DNA of 64,000 nt from Selenomonas sputigena_A (GCF_051603425.1 NZ_CP194411.1:1550001-1614000); one strand, 5' to 3'. Numbered from the stretch's first letter, positions 53,546 to 63,247 are shown. The notes: generated by a model not told the origin, from the letters alone. Made by a program: numbers and translations.

Positions 53546-54823
53546 TCAGCGCGTGATCATGCGGCCCAGGCGGGTGTCGAAGAAGTAGTTGAAAAACCAT
53601 TTGAATGATACGGAGACGTTGGCGTGGAAACCCGCCTTCGTCAGGAGATGGATCCAGAGCCATGCCGACCAGGCGAGGAAGCCGCGCCCGACGAGGGGGC
53701 CGGCGGACATGACGGCTTCGCTGTTGCCGATGATCGCCATGACCCCCTTGCTCTTGTAATCGAGATGTTCGAGCGGCTCGCCCTTGAGCTTGTGCAGGAT
53801 GTTGGCGGCGGCGACATCGCCTTCGGCAAGCGCGACGGGGGCGAGTGTCGGCAGCGGGTGCTCCGCTCCGGGCGGCGTGAAGCTTGAGCAGTCGCCGGCG
53901 GCATAGACGTTTTCAAAGCCACGCGCGTGTATCGTATCGTCGATGATGATGCGGCGACCGCGATCTTTTTCTGCGGCAAACCCGTCGAGACAGTCGACGG
54001 GGCGGACGCCTGCCGCCCAGATGACGGTGTGCGTCCTGATCTCTTGCAGGGGGGCGTCTTTGGGGGCGCTGAAAGGCTTGTAGCGCAAGGTTTCGCCGTC
54101 GTAGTCCGTGACCATCATCGAGCATTGGACGGCGACCTTTTTCTGTTCAAGCACGCGCAGGGTCTCTTGGCGCAGTTTTTCGGGCATCATCATCAAGACG
54201 CCGGGGTCTGCGCCGATCAGATGCAGCTCGACTTCGTTGAAGTCGATCGTATGGTATTCTTTCTGAAAGACGTCGTAGATGAGCTCGGAGAGGCCGCCTG
54301 AGCCTTCGACGCCGATCGGGCCTGCGCCGACAAAGACGAAGGTCAAAAGCGCTTTGCGCTTCGCAGCGTCTTTTTCACGCGAGGCTTCTTCGAAGATCTT
54401 GAGGACGTGGCTGCGAATCTCAATGGAATCGACGAGCGTCTTCAATGGCAGGGCATGTTCTTCAATGCTCTTGGAGCCGAAGAAGTTTGGCGTGGCACCG
54501 AGCGCGATGATGAGGTGATCGTAGCGGATTTCGCCTTGGTCGGTGTGCACGGCTTGTGCGTCCGTGTCGATGCCTTCGATCTCGGCGAGCAGAAAGTTGA
54601 CGTTCGAAGCATTGCGGAAGAAGCCGCGGATCGGGTAAATGACCTCGTCCGCCGAGAGCATCGAGGTGGCTACCTGATAGAGCAGCGGCTGAAAGACCTG
54701 ATAGTTGTTGTGGTCGATGATGAGAACGTCGACCGGCTCGTTCGCGAGTTTGCGCGCCGCACGTATGCCGGCGATGCCGCCGCCCAAGATGACGACACGG
54801 GGGTTGTTTGTTTTTTCCGTCAT
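53546..54823 (-). CDS. ndh: type II NADH dehydrogenase (NDH-2)
   Basis: A 425-residue flavoprotein that oxidises NADH and reduces quinone without pumping protons. VVILGGGIAGIRAAR binds FAD, FVFVGAGPIGVEGSG binds NADH and VYAAGDCSS is the second FAD motif. The C-terminal helix region (FLAWSAWLWIHLL, SFKWFFNYFF) is amphipathic and would bind the membrane surface, as in other NDH-2 enzymes. It is read leftward with its own promoter and ends near the shared terminator at 53397. Confidence 0.93.
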   Translation of the reverse strand: MTEKTNNPRVVILGGGIAGIRAARKLANEPVDVLIIDHNNYQVFQPLLYQVATSMLSADEVIYPIRGFFRNASNVNFLLAEIEGIDTDAQAVHTDQGEIRYDHLIIALGATPNFFGSKSIEEHALPLKTLVDSIEIRSHVLKIFEEASREKDAAKRKALLTFVFVGAGPIGVEGSGGLSELIYDVFQKEYHTIDFNEVELHLIGADPGVLMMMPEKLRQETLRVLEQKKVAVQCSMMVTDYDGETLRYKPFSAPKDAPLQEIRTHTVIWAAGVRPVDCLDGFAAEKDRGRRIIIDDTIHARGFENVYAAGDCSSFTPPGAEHPLPTLAPVALAEGDVAAANILHKLKGEPLEHLDYKSKGVMAIIGNSEAVMSAGPLVGRGFLAWSAWLWIHLLTKAGFHANVSVSFKWFFNYFFDTRLGRMITR

Positions 54824-54872
54824 GATTCATACCGCCTTTCCGGGAAAGTTTGAAAGAAAATGATGTATTTTT

Positions 54873-54901
54873 ATTATATCTCTTTTTTATGGAGGTGTAA
54901 C
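54873..54901 (-). promoter_or_regulatory. probable ndh promoter
   Basis: On the minus strand GTTACA, a 17-base spacer and a perfect TATAAT, about 50 bases before the ndh start in an AT-rich tract. Confidence 0.55.
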
Positions 54902-55123
54902 ATATCAATGTTTTATGTTAATATAAGTTCTTTGCTTGGCACGGATTTTTTGCACAGTCAGAGCCGAAAAGGCACGCTCAGGCGGCGCGTTTGCGAAAAC
55001 GTCCCAGGAATGCAAGCGCGCAGCATGACTGGCTGACGTTGACCGCAATCGGAAGAGCGTATCTCTCCAAATTCGGGCACCTGCATTTTATCAGTGGTTC
55101 CTCAGGAAAAGCCTGCGAAAATC
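54902..55123. other. intergenic region with no supported gene
   Basis: Between the divergent ndh and kdsD promoters. It holds only short open frames in both directions; one on the minus strand (54978–55184) would encode 68 residues ending FLGRFRKRAA, but with no ribosome-binding site and no recognised family. No RNA gene or repeat was identified. Confidence 0.5.
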
Positions 55124-55152
55124 TACACAGAAAGCGTCGCGCGGTGTATAAT
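55124..55152 (+). promoter_or_regulatory. kdsD promoter
   Basis: TACACA, a 17-base spacer and a perfect TATAAT, about 50 bases before the gene. Confidence 0.6.
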
Positions 55153-55204
55153 AGGAGTGTAGTTTTCGAAGGGGTTACAGTCAAAACAAAAAGGAGCGCA
55201 GCGA

Positions 55205-56185
55205 ATGAAGCGAGATGTGATACGGGAAAAGGCGACAGAAACGCTGACGATGGAAGCGGCGGCGGTGAAAAAGCTGACGGAGAATATCGATGAGGAATTT
55301 TGTCGTGCGGTTGAGTGCATCCTTGACTGCACGGCGCGCATCATCGTCACGGGTATGGGCAAGTCCGGGCATGTCGGCAGAAAGATTGCCGCAACGCTTG
55401 CGAGCACGGGGACGCCGGCGTTTTTCATGCACCCGGCGGAGGCGTTTCACGGCGATCTCGGCATGGTGACGGACAGGGATGTTGTCTTGGCGATTTCCAA
55501 TAGCGGTGAGGTGCAGGAAGTCGTGAAGATCCTGCCCGTCATTCATCGCATCGGTGCGCCGATCATTGCTATGACGGGCAATCGTGCGTCGCAGCTTGCG
55601 GAGTATTCCGACTACGTCATCGACATTGGACATGAGCCGGAAGCGTGCCCTTTGGGACTTGCGCCGACGACGAGCACGACGGCGACGCTCGCCATGGGGG
55701 ATGCCATTGCCGTCGCTGTGATGAGCGTGCGAAACTTCAAGAAGCAGGATTTCGCACTCTTCCATCCGGGCGGTGCACTGGGGCGCCGTCTTCTGCTCAA
55801 AGTGCAGGATGTGATGCATACAGGAGAGGAGAATCCTGTCGTCGAGAGCACAAAAACGGCGAAGGATGCGCTTTTCGTCATGACGGAGAAAGGGCTTGGC
55901 GCTGTTTCCGTCGTCGATGGGTCCGGGCGTTTTATCGGACTTTTGACCGACGGTATCATCCGCCGCGCTCTTGCAAAAGATTATGCCTTCCTTGATGAGC
56001 CCGTACACGAGATCATGTTCACCGAGCCTTTGACGATTCGCGCAGATGAGCTGGCGACGGCGGCGCTCTCTGTTATGGAAAAGCACAAGCCGCGTCCCGT
56101 CACCGTGCTTCCCGTCATGGATGAGAAGGGCGCTCCGGCAGGCATGATCCATGTCACGGATCTCCTGAAGCAGGGCGTTGTCTGA
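55205..56185 (+). CDS. kdsD: arabinose-5-phosphate isomerase (KpsF/GutQ type)
   Basis: A 326-residue enzyme that turns ribulose-5-phosphate into arabinose-5-phosphate for KDO synthesis, as expected in an outer-membrane-bearing Firmicute. The N-terminal SIS domain has TGMGKSGHVGRKIAATLAS and ISNSGEVQEV. Two C-terminal CBS domains (DVMHTGEENPVV… and EIMFTEPLTI…) complete the standard length. It has its own promoter and precedes sucC by an AT-rich gap. The KdsC-like phosphatase at 16745 is in the glycan island, not here. Confidence 0.93.
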   Translation: MKRDVIREKATETLTMEAAAVKKLTENIDEEFCRAVECILDCTARIIVTGMGKSGHVGRKIAATLASTGTPAFFMHPAEAFHGDLGMVTDRDVVLAISNSGEVQEVVKILPVIHRIGAPIIAMTGNRASQLAEYSDYVIDIGHEPEACPLGLAPTTSTTATLAMGDAIAVAVMSVRNFKKQDFALFHPGGALGRRLLLKVQDVMHTGEENPVVESTKTAKDALFVMTEKGLGAVSVVDGSGRFIGLLTDGIIRRALAKDYAFLDEPVHEIMFTEPLTIRADELATAALSVMEKHKPRPVTVLPVMDEKGAPAGMIHVTDLLKQGVV

Positions 56186-56273
56186 AAAGGTCAAGGAAGA
56201 TCTTCCGGCGACGATTTCCTATAAGTATAGAGTATGATAGGCGGCGAGTATTATAAGATTTATAAGAAACCAC

Positions 56274-56302
56274 TAGACAATAGGGCGAAAAAATTATACA
56301 AT
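56274..56302 (+). promoter_or_regulatory. sucCD promoter
   Basis: TAGACA, a 17-base spacer and TACAAT (10 of 12 consensus bases), 75 bases before sucC. The stretch around it, 56220–56320, is markedly AT-rich. Confidence 0.75.
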
Positions 56303-56376
56303 ATATTTGTTTATGGGATGAAATGAGAGGAAGCAATATCCTCCGTCCCGAGAACCATTAACAGGGAGGCATGGTT

Positions 56377-57567
56377 ATGAATATTCATGAGTACCAGTCC
56401 AAGCAAGTCCTGCGGGAATTCGGCGTCAATGTGCCGAACGGCCTGCCGGCGTTCAGCGTGGAAGAAGCGGTCGAGAATGCGAAGAAGCTCGGCGCTGCTG
56501 TCACGGTCGTCAAGGCGCAGATCCACGCGGGTGGCCGCGGCAAGGCGGGCGGCGTCAAGATCGCCAAGTCCATCGAAGAAGTCGAGGGCTACGCGAAGGA
56601 GCTGCTTGGCAAGGTTCTCGTCACGCATCAGACGGGTCCTGAGGGCAAGAAAGTCGGTCGCCTCCTGATTGAAGAAGGCTCGAACATCAAGAAGGAATAT
56701 TACCTCAGCTTTGTCGTTGACCGCGCCACGGCGAGGATCGTCATGATGGGTTCCGAGGAAGGCGGCGTCGAGATCGAAAAGGTCGCAGCCGAAACTCCGG
56801 AAAAGATCATCAAGGAGTACATCGATCCGGTCATCGGTCTTGCACCGTTCCAGGCGACGCGCATGGCGTACGCCATCAATATTCCGGCTCCTGCGATTCG
56901 CAAGGCCGCGGTTCTGATGGAGAAGCTTTACAATGCGTTCATCGGCAAGGACTGCTCGCAGGTTGAGATCAATCCGCTTGTCGTCACGGCCGAGGATGAT
57001 GTGATCTGCCTCGATGCGAAGCTGAACTTTGATGACAGCGCACTGTTCCGCCATCCCGACATCGTCGAGCTGCGCGATGAGACGGAAGAGGATCCGAAGG
57101 AGCGCGAAGCTGCGGCTGCCGGCCTCAACTACGTCAACCTCGGCGGCGATGTCGCGTGCATGGTCAACGGCGCAGGCCTGGCCATGGCTACGGTCGACAT
57201 CATCAAACATTACGGCGGCGAGCCTGCCAACTTCCTCGATGTCGGCGGCGACTCCGAGCCGGAGAAGATCGCGAAAGCGTTCAACATCATGCTCGAAGGC
57301 GGCCAGGCGAAGGGCATCTTCGTCAACATCTTCGGCGGCATCAATCGCTGTGACAACATCGCGAACGGCATCATCGAGGCCGCGAAGATCATCTCCAAGG
57401 ACGGCAAATCCCTCCCGGTTCCCGTCGTTGTCCGTCTTGAGGGCACGAAGGTCGAAGAAGGCCGCGAGATTCTGAAGAACACGCCGATTTCTAACGTCTT
57501 CCCTGCACCCACGATGGAGGGCGGCGCCGAGCAGATTGTCAAACTCGTTGCTGAGGCGAAGGCTTAA
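56377..57567 (+). CDS. sucC: succinyl-CoA ligase, beta subunit
   Basis: A 396-residue ADP- or GDP-forming subunit. The start MNIHEYQSKQ is the family N-terminus, so the ATG at 56377 is chosen over 56371; GGGAGG is 7 bases before it. The ATP-grasp part includes KAQIHAGGRGKAGGVK and the C-terminal ligase part VNIFGGINRCD and FLDVGGDSEPEK. With SucD it links succinyl-CoA to succinate and nucleotide triphosphate, probably in the succinate–propionate fermentation. Confidence 0.95.
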   Translation: MNIHEYQSKQVLREFGVNVPNGLPAFSVEEAVENAKKLGAAVTVVKAQIHAGGRGKAGGVKIAKSIEEVEGYAKELLGKVLVTHQTGPEGKKVGRLLIEEGSNIKKEYYLSFVVDRATARIVMMGSEEGGVEIEKVAAETPEKIIKEYIDPVIGLAPFQATRMAYAINIPAPAIRKAAVLMEKLYNAFIGKDCSQVEINPLVVTAEDDVICLDAKLNFDDSALFRHPDIVELRDETEEDPKEREAAAAGLNYVNLGGDVACMVNGAGLAMATVDIIKHYGGEPANFLDVGGDSEPEKIAKAFNIMLEGGQAKGIFVNIFGGINRCDNIANGIIEAAKIISKDGKSLPVPVVVRLEGTKVEEGREILKNTPISNVFPAPTMEGGAEQIVKLVAEAKA

Positions 57568-57588
57568 ATCGAAAGGGAGGTCAAACAC

Positions 57589-58494
<906 letters not shown>

Positions 58495-58505
58495 GTTCCA
58501 GCAGA

Positions 58506-58558
58506 AAAGCATAAAGAAGGAGCCGCTGCGGTTTGCAGCGGCTCCTTCTTTATGCTTT
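58506..58558. terminator. sucCD terminator
   Basis: A perfect 24-base stem (58506–58529 with 58535–58558) and 5-base loop. It is the longest perfect hairpin noticed in the window. Confidence 0.9.
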
Positions 58559-58653
58559 GACCGCCAATGCAGCCTTTGCATCTTCGGGCGAAATGAATCG
58601 TCTGGCGAAAATAAGCGGTCGGTGTTATAATGAGCGTAAAGAATGCTCTTGAA

Positions 58654-58703
58654 CTGCACGCATAGACGTCCGCTTTGCGGACATTGTGCGCCGCCCTTAC
58701 ATG
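58654..58703 (-). repeat. palindromic repeat copy A (partial)
   Basis: Fifty bases that match, on the minus strand, the right half of the 107-base unit at 61191. The stem GTCCGC-TTT-GCGGAC (58668–58682) replaces GTCCAC-GTGGAC of the other copies, so a base change on one arm is matched on the other. It ends 16 bases before the start of the Rpn gene. Confidence 0.85.
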
Positions 58704-58719
58704 ACAAGGAGAAAACACG

Positions 58720-59700
58720 ATGCAGGAGAATCCGGCGCCTCTCTACCAAAATCCTACCTACGATCAACATGCAAAGCGGCTGCTTTCTCAAAAAGTCATC
58801 ATGGCGCGGCTCCTCAAGCGAACCGTGCCGGAGTTTCAAGATGCCGCAATCGATGATATCGCCGAAAAATATATCGAGGGAACACCGCAGATCAGCGAGA
58901 TTCCCATCGATCGTGACACGACGAATGCTGCAAGAAACGGCATACATTCGCCCAAAGAGATCCTAGGAGACGCCACGGAGAGCGTCGGCATCACGGAAGG
59001 TCGGATTCGTTTTGACATCCTCTTTCACGCACGCGCACCAAAATCGGGCGAGCTCATCACTCTGATCATCAACGTCGAGGCACAGCGGACGCAGCGCAGA
59101 TCGAAACTGGGATACGCAATCTTACGTCGGGCAGTCTACTATGCAAGCCGTTTGATTTCCTCACAGAAGGAAACGGAATTCACCGGTTCCTCGTACGACG
59201 ACATCAAAAAGGTCTATACCATCTGGCTCTGCATGGACTCTCCGGACGGCACGAGCGCCATCAACCGTTATGACTTGGAAGAGCATCACATCCTGAACGG
59301 TCATAAAGAAAATCGCGCCGACTACGACCTGATGAGCATCATCACAATCTACCTCGGAGATGAACGTCAGCGAAAGGAAGATTGGCTCATCCGCTTCCTG
59401 CGGCTTTTATTCAAGGATACGAAGATGCCGGCGGCAGAGAAGAAGCAGCTGCTGAAAGATGAATTCGATATGGATACGAATATAGATATGGAAGAGGAGT
59501 TGAGAACGATGTGTAATCTGAGTGCAGGCATATATGAACAGGGCATAGAGAAGGGCATGGAACGTGGACGTGAGGAAGGGAAGGCCGACATTGTCGTGGA
59601 AATGCTGCGGAATAAGCTGCCGCCGGAAATGATTGCGCAGATGTCGAAGTTTTCACTGGAAAAGGTCAAAGAACTTGGCAAGATGCACAGCCTGCTTTGA
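58720..59700 (+). CDS. Rpn-family PD-(D/E)XK nuclease/putative transposase
   Basis: A 326-residue protein. IRFDILFHAR and LIINVEAQR give the D…ExQ core of the PD-(D/E)XK fold used by Rpn recombination-promoting nucleases. YAILRRAVYYASRLIS, VYTIWLCMDSP and WLIRFLRLLF are further family regions, and the tail has the typical Gly-Glu-Lys/Arg linker (GIEKGMERGREEGK). Rpn proteins are DNA endonucleases that raise RecA-independent recombination and occur in many copies per genome. A −10 box (TATAAT, 58626) and AAGGAGAAAA lie upstream. Copies of the palindromic repeat lie on both sides in the same orientation. Confidence 0.9.
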   Translation: MQENPAPLYQNPTYDQHAKRLLSQKVIMARLLKRTVPEFQDAAIDDIAEKYIEGTPQISEIPIDRDTTNAARNGIHSPKEILGDATESVGITEGRIRFDILFHARAPKSGELITLIINVEAQRTQRRSKLGYAILRRAVYYASRLISSQKETEFTGSSYDDIKKVYTIWLCMDSPDGTSAINRYDLEEHHILNGHKENRADYDLMSIITIYLGDERQRKEDWLIRFLRLLFKDTKMPAAEKKQLLKDEFDMDTNIDMEEELRTMCNLSAGIYEQGIEKGMERGREEGKADIVVEMLRNKLPPEMIAQMSKFSLEKVKELGKMHSLL

Positions 59701-59725
59701 GTGAACCTGAACAACTACCGCATGT

Positions 59726-59759
59726 AAAATGCCCCGTTGATCTTCCGACGGGGCATTTT
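59726..59759 (+). terminator. terminator of Rpn gene
   Basis: A 12-base perfect stem (AAAATGCCCCGT with its complement) and 10-base loop, ending in four T, 26 bases after the stop. The 100 bases that follow, to 59865, hold no feature that I can name. Confidence 0.85.
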
Positions 59760-59865
59760 CACGCAGCGAGGCTGCGTCAACGACCCGGAGCAGACAACGC
59801 GGCATGCTGCAATCATCGATAGGCCGCCGGCGATGGAACATGTCCGGAAAATTATCCGCGTTTCC

Positions 59866-60024
59866 CCGCCAATCGACCTGCGCCCTTCGGGCTTGACCCC
59901 TTGGGGGTTCACGCTAAACTACACGCACAAACGTCCACTTTGTGGACATTGTGCGCCGCCCTTACATGAAAATCGCCAATCAATCTGCACCCTTCGGGTT
60001 TGATTTCTTGGGTTTTCATGGTAA
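59866..60024 (-). repeat. palindromic repeat copy B (one and a half units in tandem)
   Basis: On the minus strand a full unit (59919–60024) followed by the first half of a second (59866–59918). Hairpins: GTCCAC-TTT-GTGGAC at 59933–59947, ACCC-TTC-GGGT at 59989–59999 and GCCC-TTC-GGGC at 59882–59892. The second and third differ by a matched change in both arms. A small open frame through the repeat is not regarded as a gene. Confidence 0.88.
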
Positions 60025-60027
60025 AAT
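60000..60027 (+). promoter_or_regulatory. possible mbl promoter inside repeat edge
   Basis: TTGATT, 16 bases and TAAAAT, lying at the outer edge of repeat copy B. A TATATG a few bases on is another possible −10. Confidence 0.4.
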
Positions 60028-60123
60028 AATATATGATGGGGTGAGGTTGGTGACAACGAAGCAAGGAAAAGGGGAGCAGTTTCTTTTTGCTTGAAAATGT
60101 ACCCTTGGAAGGGGTTTGGGATA

Positions 60124-61140
60124 ATGTTTGGCATGTCGATGGATATCGGGGTTGATTTGGGAACGGCGAATGTGCTCATCTATGTCAAGAGGCGCGGCAT
60201 TGTGCTGCGCGAGCCGTCGGTCGTGGCTGTGGACCGCGACACGAACCGCATCTTGGCGATTGGCGAGGAAGCGCGCAGCATGATCGGGCGTACGCCGGGA
60301 AATATTTCGGCAATACGGCCTTTGCGGGCGGGTGTGATTGCCGATTATGATATGACGGAGCGCATGATCCGCTTTTTTATCGAGAAGGTGACGGGCAGGA
60401 GCTTTGTCTTTCGCCCGCGCATCATGATCTGCATCCCGTCGGGCGTGACGACGGTGGAGCAGCGTGCCGTGCAGGAGGCGGCGGAGCAGGCGGGGGCGCG
60501 TTACACGCAGCTGATCGAAGAGCCTCTGGCCGCGGCTCTGGGGGCAGGGCTTCCCATCGAGGAGGCCAACGGTTCGATGATCGTCGATATCGGCGGCGGC
60601 ACGACGGATGTTGCCGTCATCAGTCTCGGCGGCATCGTGGACAGTGCGAGCCTGCGCGTTGCAGGGGATACGTTCGATGAAGCAATCATTTCCTATATCA
60701 AACGTAAATACAATATGATGATTGGCGAACGCACGGCGGAGGAGGTCAAGATCAATGTCGGTGAGGCTTTCCGCGGAGCGCGGGACGAGATGATGGAGGT
60801 GCGCGGCCGCGATTTGCTTTCGGGCCTGCCGAAAACCATCCAGGTTCGTTCGGCCAATGTGGCGGAAGCGTTGGAAGCTCCCGTCATGAATGTCGTGCGC
60901 TGTGTGAAGAAGGTGTTGGAGGAAACGCCGCCCGAGCTTGCGGCGGATATCATGGACCGCGGCATCGTTCTGACGGGAGGCGGCGCTTTGCTCTACGGCT
61001 TCGACGAGCTCCTGCGGCGGGAGACGGGCATCGCCTCGACGCTGGCGGAGGATCCGCTTTCCTGCGTCGCCCTTGGTACGGGCAAGGCGCTCGATTACCT
61101 TGGCATGACGGGCGAGCGCGTAAAATTCCTCGCAAAATAA
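60124..61140 (+). CDS. mbl: MreB/Mbl-type cell-shape actin homologue
   Basis: A 338-residue bacterial actin. VDLGTANVLIYV is the phosphate-1 loop, IVDIGGGTTDVAVIS the phosphate-2 loop and LTGGGALLYGFDE the adenosine loop, with EEPLAAALGAGLP between. It polymerises under the membrane and directs wall synthesis. Its place before flgF and flgG matches the Bacillus order mbl–flhO–flhP, so Mbl is a better name than MreB, although the sequence alone does not separate them. The ATG at 60124 follows GGAAGGGG; an ATG at 60091 or 60097 is less likely. Confidence 0.9.
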   Translation: MFGMSMDIGVDLGTANVLIYVKRRGIVLREPSVVAVDRDTNRILAIGEEARSMIGRTPGNISAIRPLRAGVIADYDMTERMIRFFIEKVTGRSFVFRPRIMICIPSGVTTVEQRAVQEAAEQAGARYTQLIEEPLAAALGAGLPIEEANGSMIVDIGGGTTDVAVISLGGIVDSASLRVAGDTFDEAIISYIKRKYNMMIGERTAEEVKINVGEAFRGARDEMMEVRGRDLLSGLPKTIQVRSANVAEALEAPVMNVVRCVKKVLEETPPELAADIMDRGIVLTGGGALLYGFDELLRRETGIASTLAEDPLSCVALGTGKALDYLGMTGERVKFLAK

Positions 61141-61190
61141 ATTTTTTCTTATGATTTTGGGGAAAATGCCGATATAGACTATAGAGGTTT

Positions 61191-61297
61191 TTACTATGAA
61201 TTTCCAAGAGGTCAAGCCCGAAGGGCGCAGAGCGATTGGTAAAAATCATGTAAGGGCGGCGCACAATGTCCACGAAGTGGACGTTTGTGCGTGTAGC
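61191..61297 (+). repeat. palindromic repeat copy C, first tandem unit
   Basis: A 107-base unit with two hairpins: GCCC-GAA-GGGC at 61216–61226 and GTCCAC-GAA-GTGGAC at 61268–61282. It begins about 50 bases after the mbl stop. Confidence 0.92.
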
Positions 61298-61404
61298 TTA
61301 CTATGAATTTCCAAGAGGTCAAGCCCGAAGGGCGCAGAGCGATTGGCAAAAATCATGTAAGGGCGGCGCACAATGTCCACGAAGTGGACGTTTGTGCGTG
61401 TAGT
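61298..61404 (+). repeat. palindromic repeat copy C, second tandem unit
   Basis: An exact head-to-tail repeat of the preceding unit except for two bases, ending 52 bases before flgF. The gap from mbl to flgF (61141–61456) is almost entirely made of these two units. Confidence 0.92.
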
Positions 61405-61456
61405 TTATAAGGATAGTTCTGCCTTGGATTAGTGCAATGATGAGGAGGATTCTTTT

Positions 61457-62254
61457 ATGCTGCGTGGTTTGTACGTTGCGGCGTCCGGCATGATTACCGA
61501 GACGAACCGCACGGATACGATAGCGAACAATCTGGCGAATGCCGCGTCTTCCGGCTACAAGAGGGACGAGGCTGTGAATGAGGAGTTTTCCCCCATGCTC
61601 ATCAAGCGTATCAACGATGCGCAGGATGATGAGGTGACCTCCTTCAAGGGGTTCCGCATCGAGCAGGGACCCCCGCCGGTTGGTATGCTCGGGCTCGGTT
61701 CCTGCACGGCGGAAATTGCGACGGATCATTCGCAGGGCGCGATGACGGTGACGGGCAACCCATTCGACCTCGCAGTGTCGGGTGAGGGCTACTTCGCTAT
61801 CCAGACGCCGGAGGGCGTGCGCTACACACGCGACGGCAGTTTCTACCGCCAGGCGAACGGCGCCCTGGTGACGGCGCGTGGACAGGCTGTGCTCAACGAG
61901 CAGAACAGACCGATCGTGCTGCCGAACAGTGCGAATATCACGATCGGCGCCAGAGGACAGATCATGGACGGCGCGAACCTTGTCGATACCTTGCAGTTCG
62001 TGCAGTTTGACGACCGCCGCGCCGCCTTGAAACAGGGCGACAATCTCTATCGTCCGCAGGAAGGCGCACAGCCGCAGGCGGCCACGGGCGAGATCCAGCA
62101 GGGCATGCTTGAGCGCTCGAATGTCAATGTTGCGCAGGAGATGGTCAACCTGATTCATAATTATCGGATTTATGAGGCCGGTTCGCGCGCCTTGGTGACG
62201 CAGGACTCGATGACGGATAAAGTCGTCAACGATGTCGGCCGTATGAATGGCTGA
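61457..62254 (+). CDS. flgF: flagellar basal-body rod protein FlgF
   Basis: A 265-residue axial protein of the proximal rod, exported by the flagellar type III system. LRGLYVAASGMITETNRTD and NNLANAASSGYKRDE are the N-terminal rod/hook signature, ISGEGYF-type VSGEGYFAIQTPEG the central one, and SNVNVAQEMVNLIHNYRIYE the C-terminal coiled-coil. It corresponds to FlhO of Bacillus. GATGAGGAGG precedes the start. Confidence 0.92.
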   Translation: MLRGLYVAASGMITETNRTDTIANNLANAASSGYKRDEAVNEEFSPMLIKRINDAQDDEVTSFKGFRIEQGPPPVGMLGLGSCTAEIATDHSQGAMTVTGNPFDLAVSGEGYFAIQTPEGVRYTRDGSFYRQANGALVTARGQAVLNEQNRPIVLPNSANITIGARGQIMDGANLVDTLQFVQFDDRRAALKQGDNLYRPQEGAQPQAATGEIQQGMLERSNVNVAQEMVNLIHNYRIYEAGSRALVTQDSMTDKVVNDVGRMNG

Positions 62255-62256
62255 TG

Positions 62257-62287
62257 AATGCTGCCCCCCTGCAAAGGGGGCGGCATT
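62257..62287 (+). terminator. hairpin after flgF
   Basis: A 12-base stem with one wobble pair (AATGCTGCCCCC with GGGGGCGGCATT) and 7-base loop directly after the stop. There is no clean T-run, so it may be a processing or stability element instead of a terminator. Confidence 0.6.
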
Positions 62288-62305
62288 GGAGTATCCTTTT
62301 ATTTT

Positions 62306-62402
62306 CATGAAGGCCAAACGGTCAGGCCGAAGGGGCAGGCCGAGAGGATTTCATGGAAAGGCGGTGCACAGTGTCCGCAGGACGGATGTTTGTGCGTGTG
62401 AT
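62306..62402 (+). repeat. palindromic repeat copy D (diverged)
   Basis: A degenerate unit in the flgF–flgG gap. Alignable parts are GGTCAGGCCGAAGGGGCAG, GGCGGTGCACAGTGTCCGCA and TGTTTGTGCGTGTGA. The inner stems are damaged, so this copy is probably older. Confidence 0.75.
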
Positions 62403-62438
62403 TTATCGTGATTTGGGACAGATGGAGGAGTTTGCTTT

Positions 62439-63230
62439 ATGATGAGAGCACTTTGGTCCGCGGCTTCGGGCATGAAGGCACAGCAGGACAATATGGATGT
62501 CGTGGCGCATAACATCGCGAACGTCAATACGTTCGGTTCGAAGAAGGTGCGTGCGGAGTTCCAGGATCTCGTTTACCAGAATCTCCGTGCAGCCGGTGCA
62601 CAGAGCGGCGCCGATTCGCAGTATCCGACGGGGCTGGCCATCGGCCTTGGCACGCGCACGGCGGCGACGCAGCGCATCTTTACGCAGGGCAATCTGCAGT
62701 CTTCGGGCAACCCGACGGATGTCGCAATCCAGGGCGAGGGATTTTTCCGCATCGAGATGCCGGACGGCACGATCGCCTATACGCGCGACGGCTCTTTCAA
62801 GCTTGACCAGAACCGCCGCCTCGTCACAACGGACGGCTATCCTCTGGCAGACGGCATCACGATCGACGAGAATGCGCCGAGCGACAGCATCGTCATTGCG
62901 GGCGATGGTCAGGTTTCCTGCACGCCGGCAGGTGGAACTGTGACGGCTGTCGGGCAGATCACGCTCTCGCGTTTCGTGAACCCGGCGGGACTCTTCGCCA
63001 TCGGCAAGAACCTCTTCCAGGAGACGGAGGCTTCGGGCAATGCGATTGACTCGAATCCGGGCGAAGAAGGCGCAGGCACTTTGACACAGGGCGTCGTTGA
63101 AATGTCGAACATCCAGATCGTTGAGGAAATGGTCAACATGATTGTGGCGCAGCGTGCCTATGAGTCGAATTCGAAGGCCATCACGACTTCGGATTCCATG
63201 CTTGAGATTGCAAATTCCCTGAAGCGCTGA
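62439..63230 (+). CDS. flgG: flagellar distal rod protein FlgG
   Basis: A 263-residue axial protein of the distal rod, exported by the flagellar system. MMRALWSAASGMKAQQ and AHNIANVNTFGSKK are the N-terminal signature, IQGEGFFRI and YTRDGSFKLD central, and SNIQIVEEMVNMIVAQRAYE the C-terminal hallmark. Length equals the family's. ATGGAGGAG lies before the start; the second codon, also ATG, is a possible start. It is read with flgA, 17 bases on. Confidence 0.95.
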   Translation: MMRALWSAASGMKAQQDNMDVVAHNIANVNTFGSKKVRAEFQDLVYQNLRAAGAQSGADSQYPTGLAIGLGTRTAATQRIFTQGNLQSSGNPTDVAIQGEGFFRIEMPDGTIAYTRDGSFKLDQNRRLVTTDGYPLADGITIDENAPSDSIVIAGDGQVSCTPAGGTVTAVGQITLSRFVNPAGLFAIGKNLFQETEASGNAIDSNPGEEGAGTLTQGVVEMSNIQIVEEMVNMIVAQRAYESNSKAITTSDSMLEIANSLKR

Positions 63231-63247
63231 CAGAGGGCGCAGGGGTA

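Noticed and set aside
54978..55184. 68-codon open frame on the minus strand between ndh and kdsD
   Set aside because: No ribosome-binding site, no recognised family, and it covers the kdsD promoter.
58575..58600. Possible extra half-unit of the repeat (TCTTCGGGCG) before copy A
   Set aside because: Spacing to copy A is about twice that in copy B and the flanks do not align.
59737..60003. 88-codon open frame downstream of the Rpn gene
   Set aside because: It begins in a terminator stem and its second half is the palindromic repeat translated.
61191..61404. CRISPR-like reading of the tandem 107-base units
   Set aside because: Only two units, with no unique spacers and no cas genes. The structure is a plain tandem duplication of a hairpin element.
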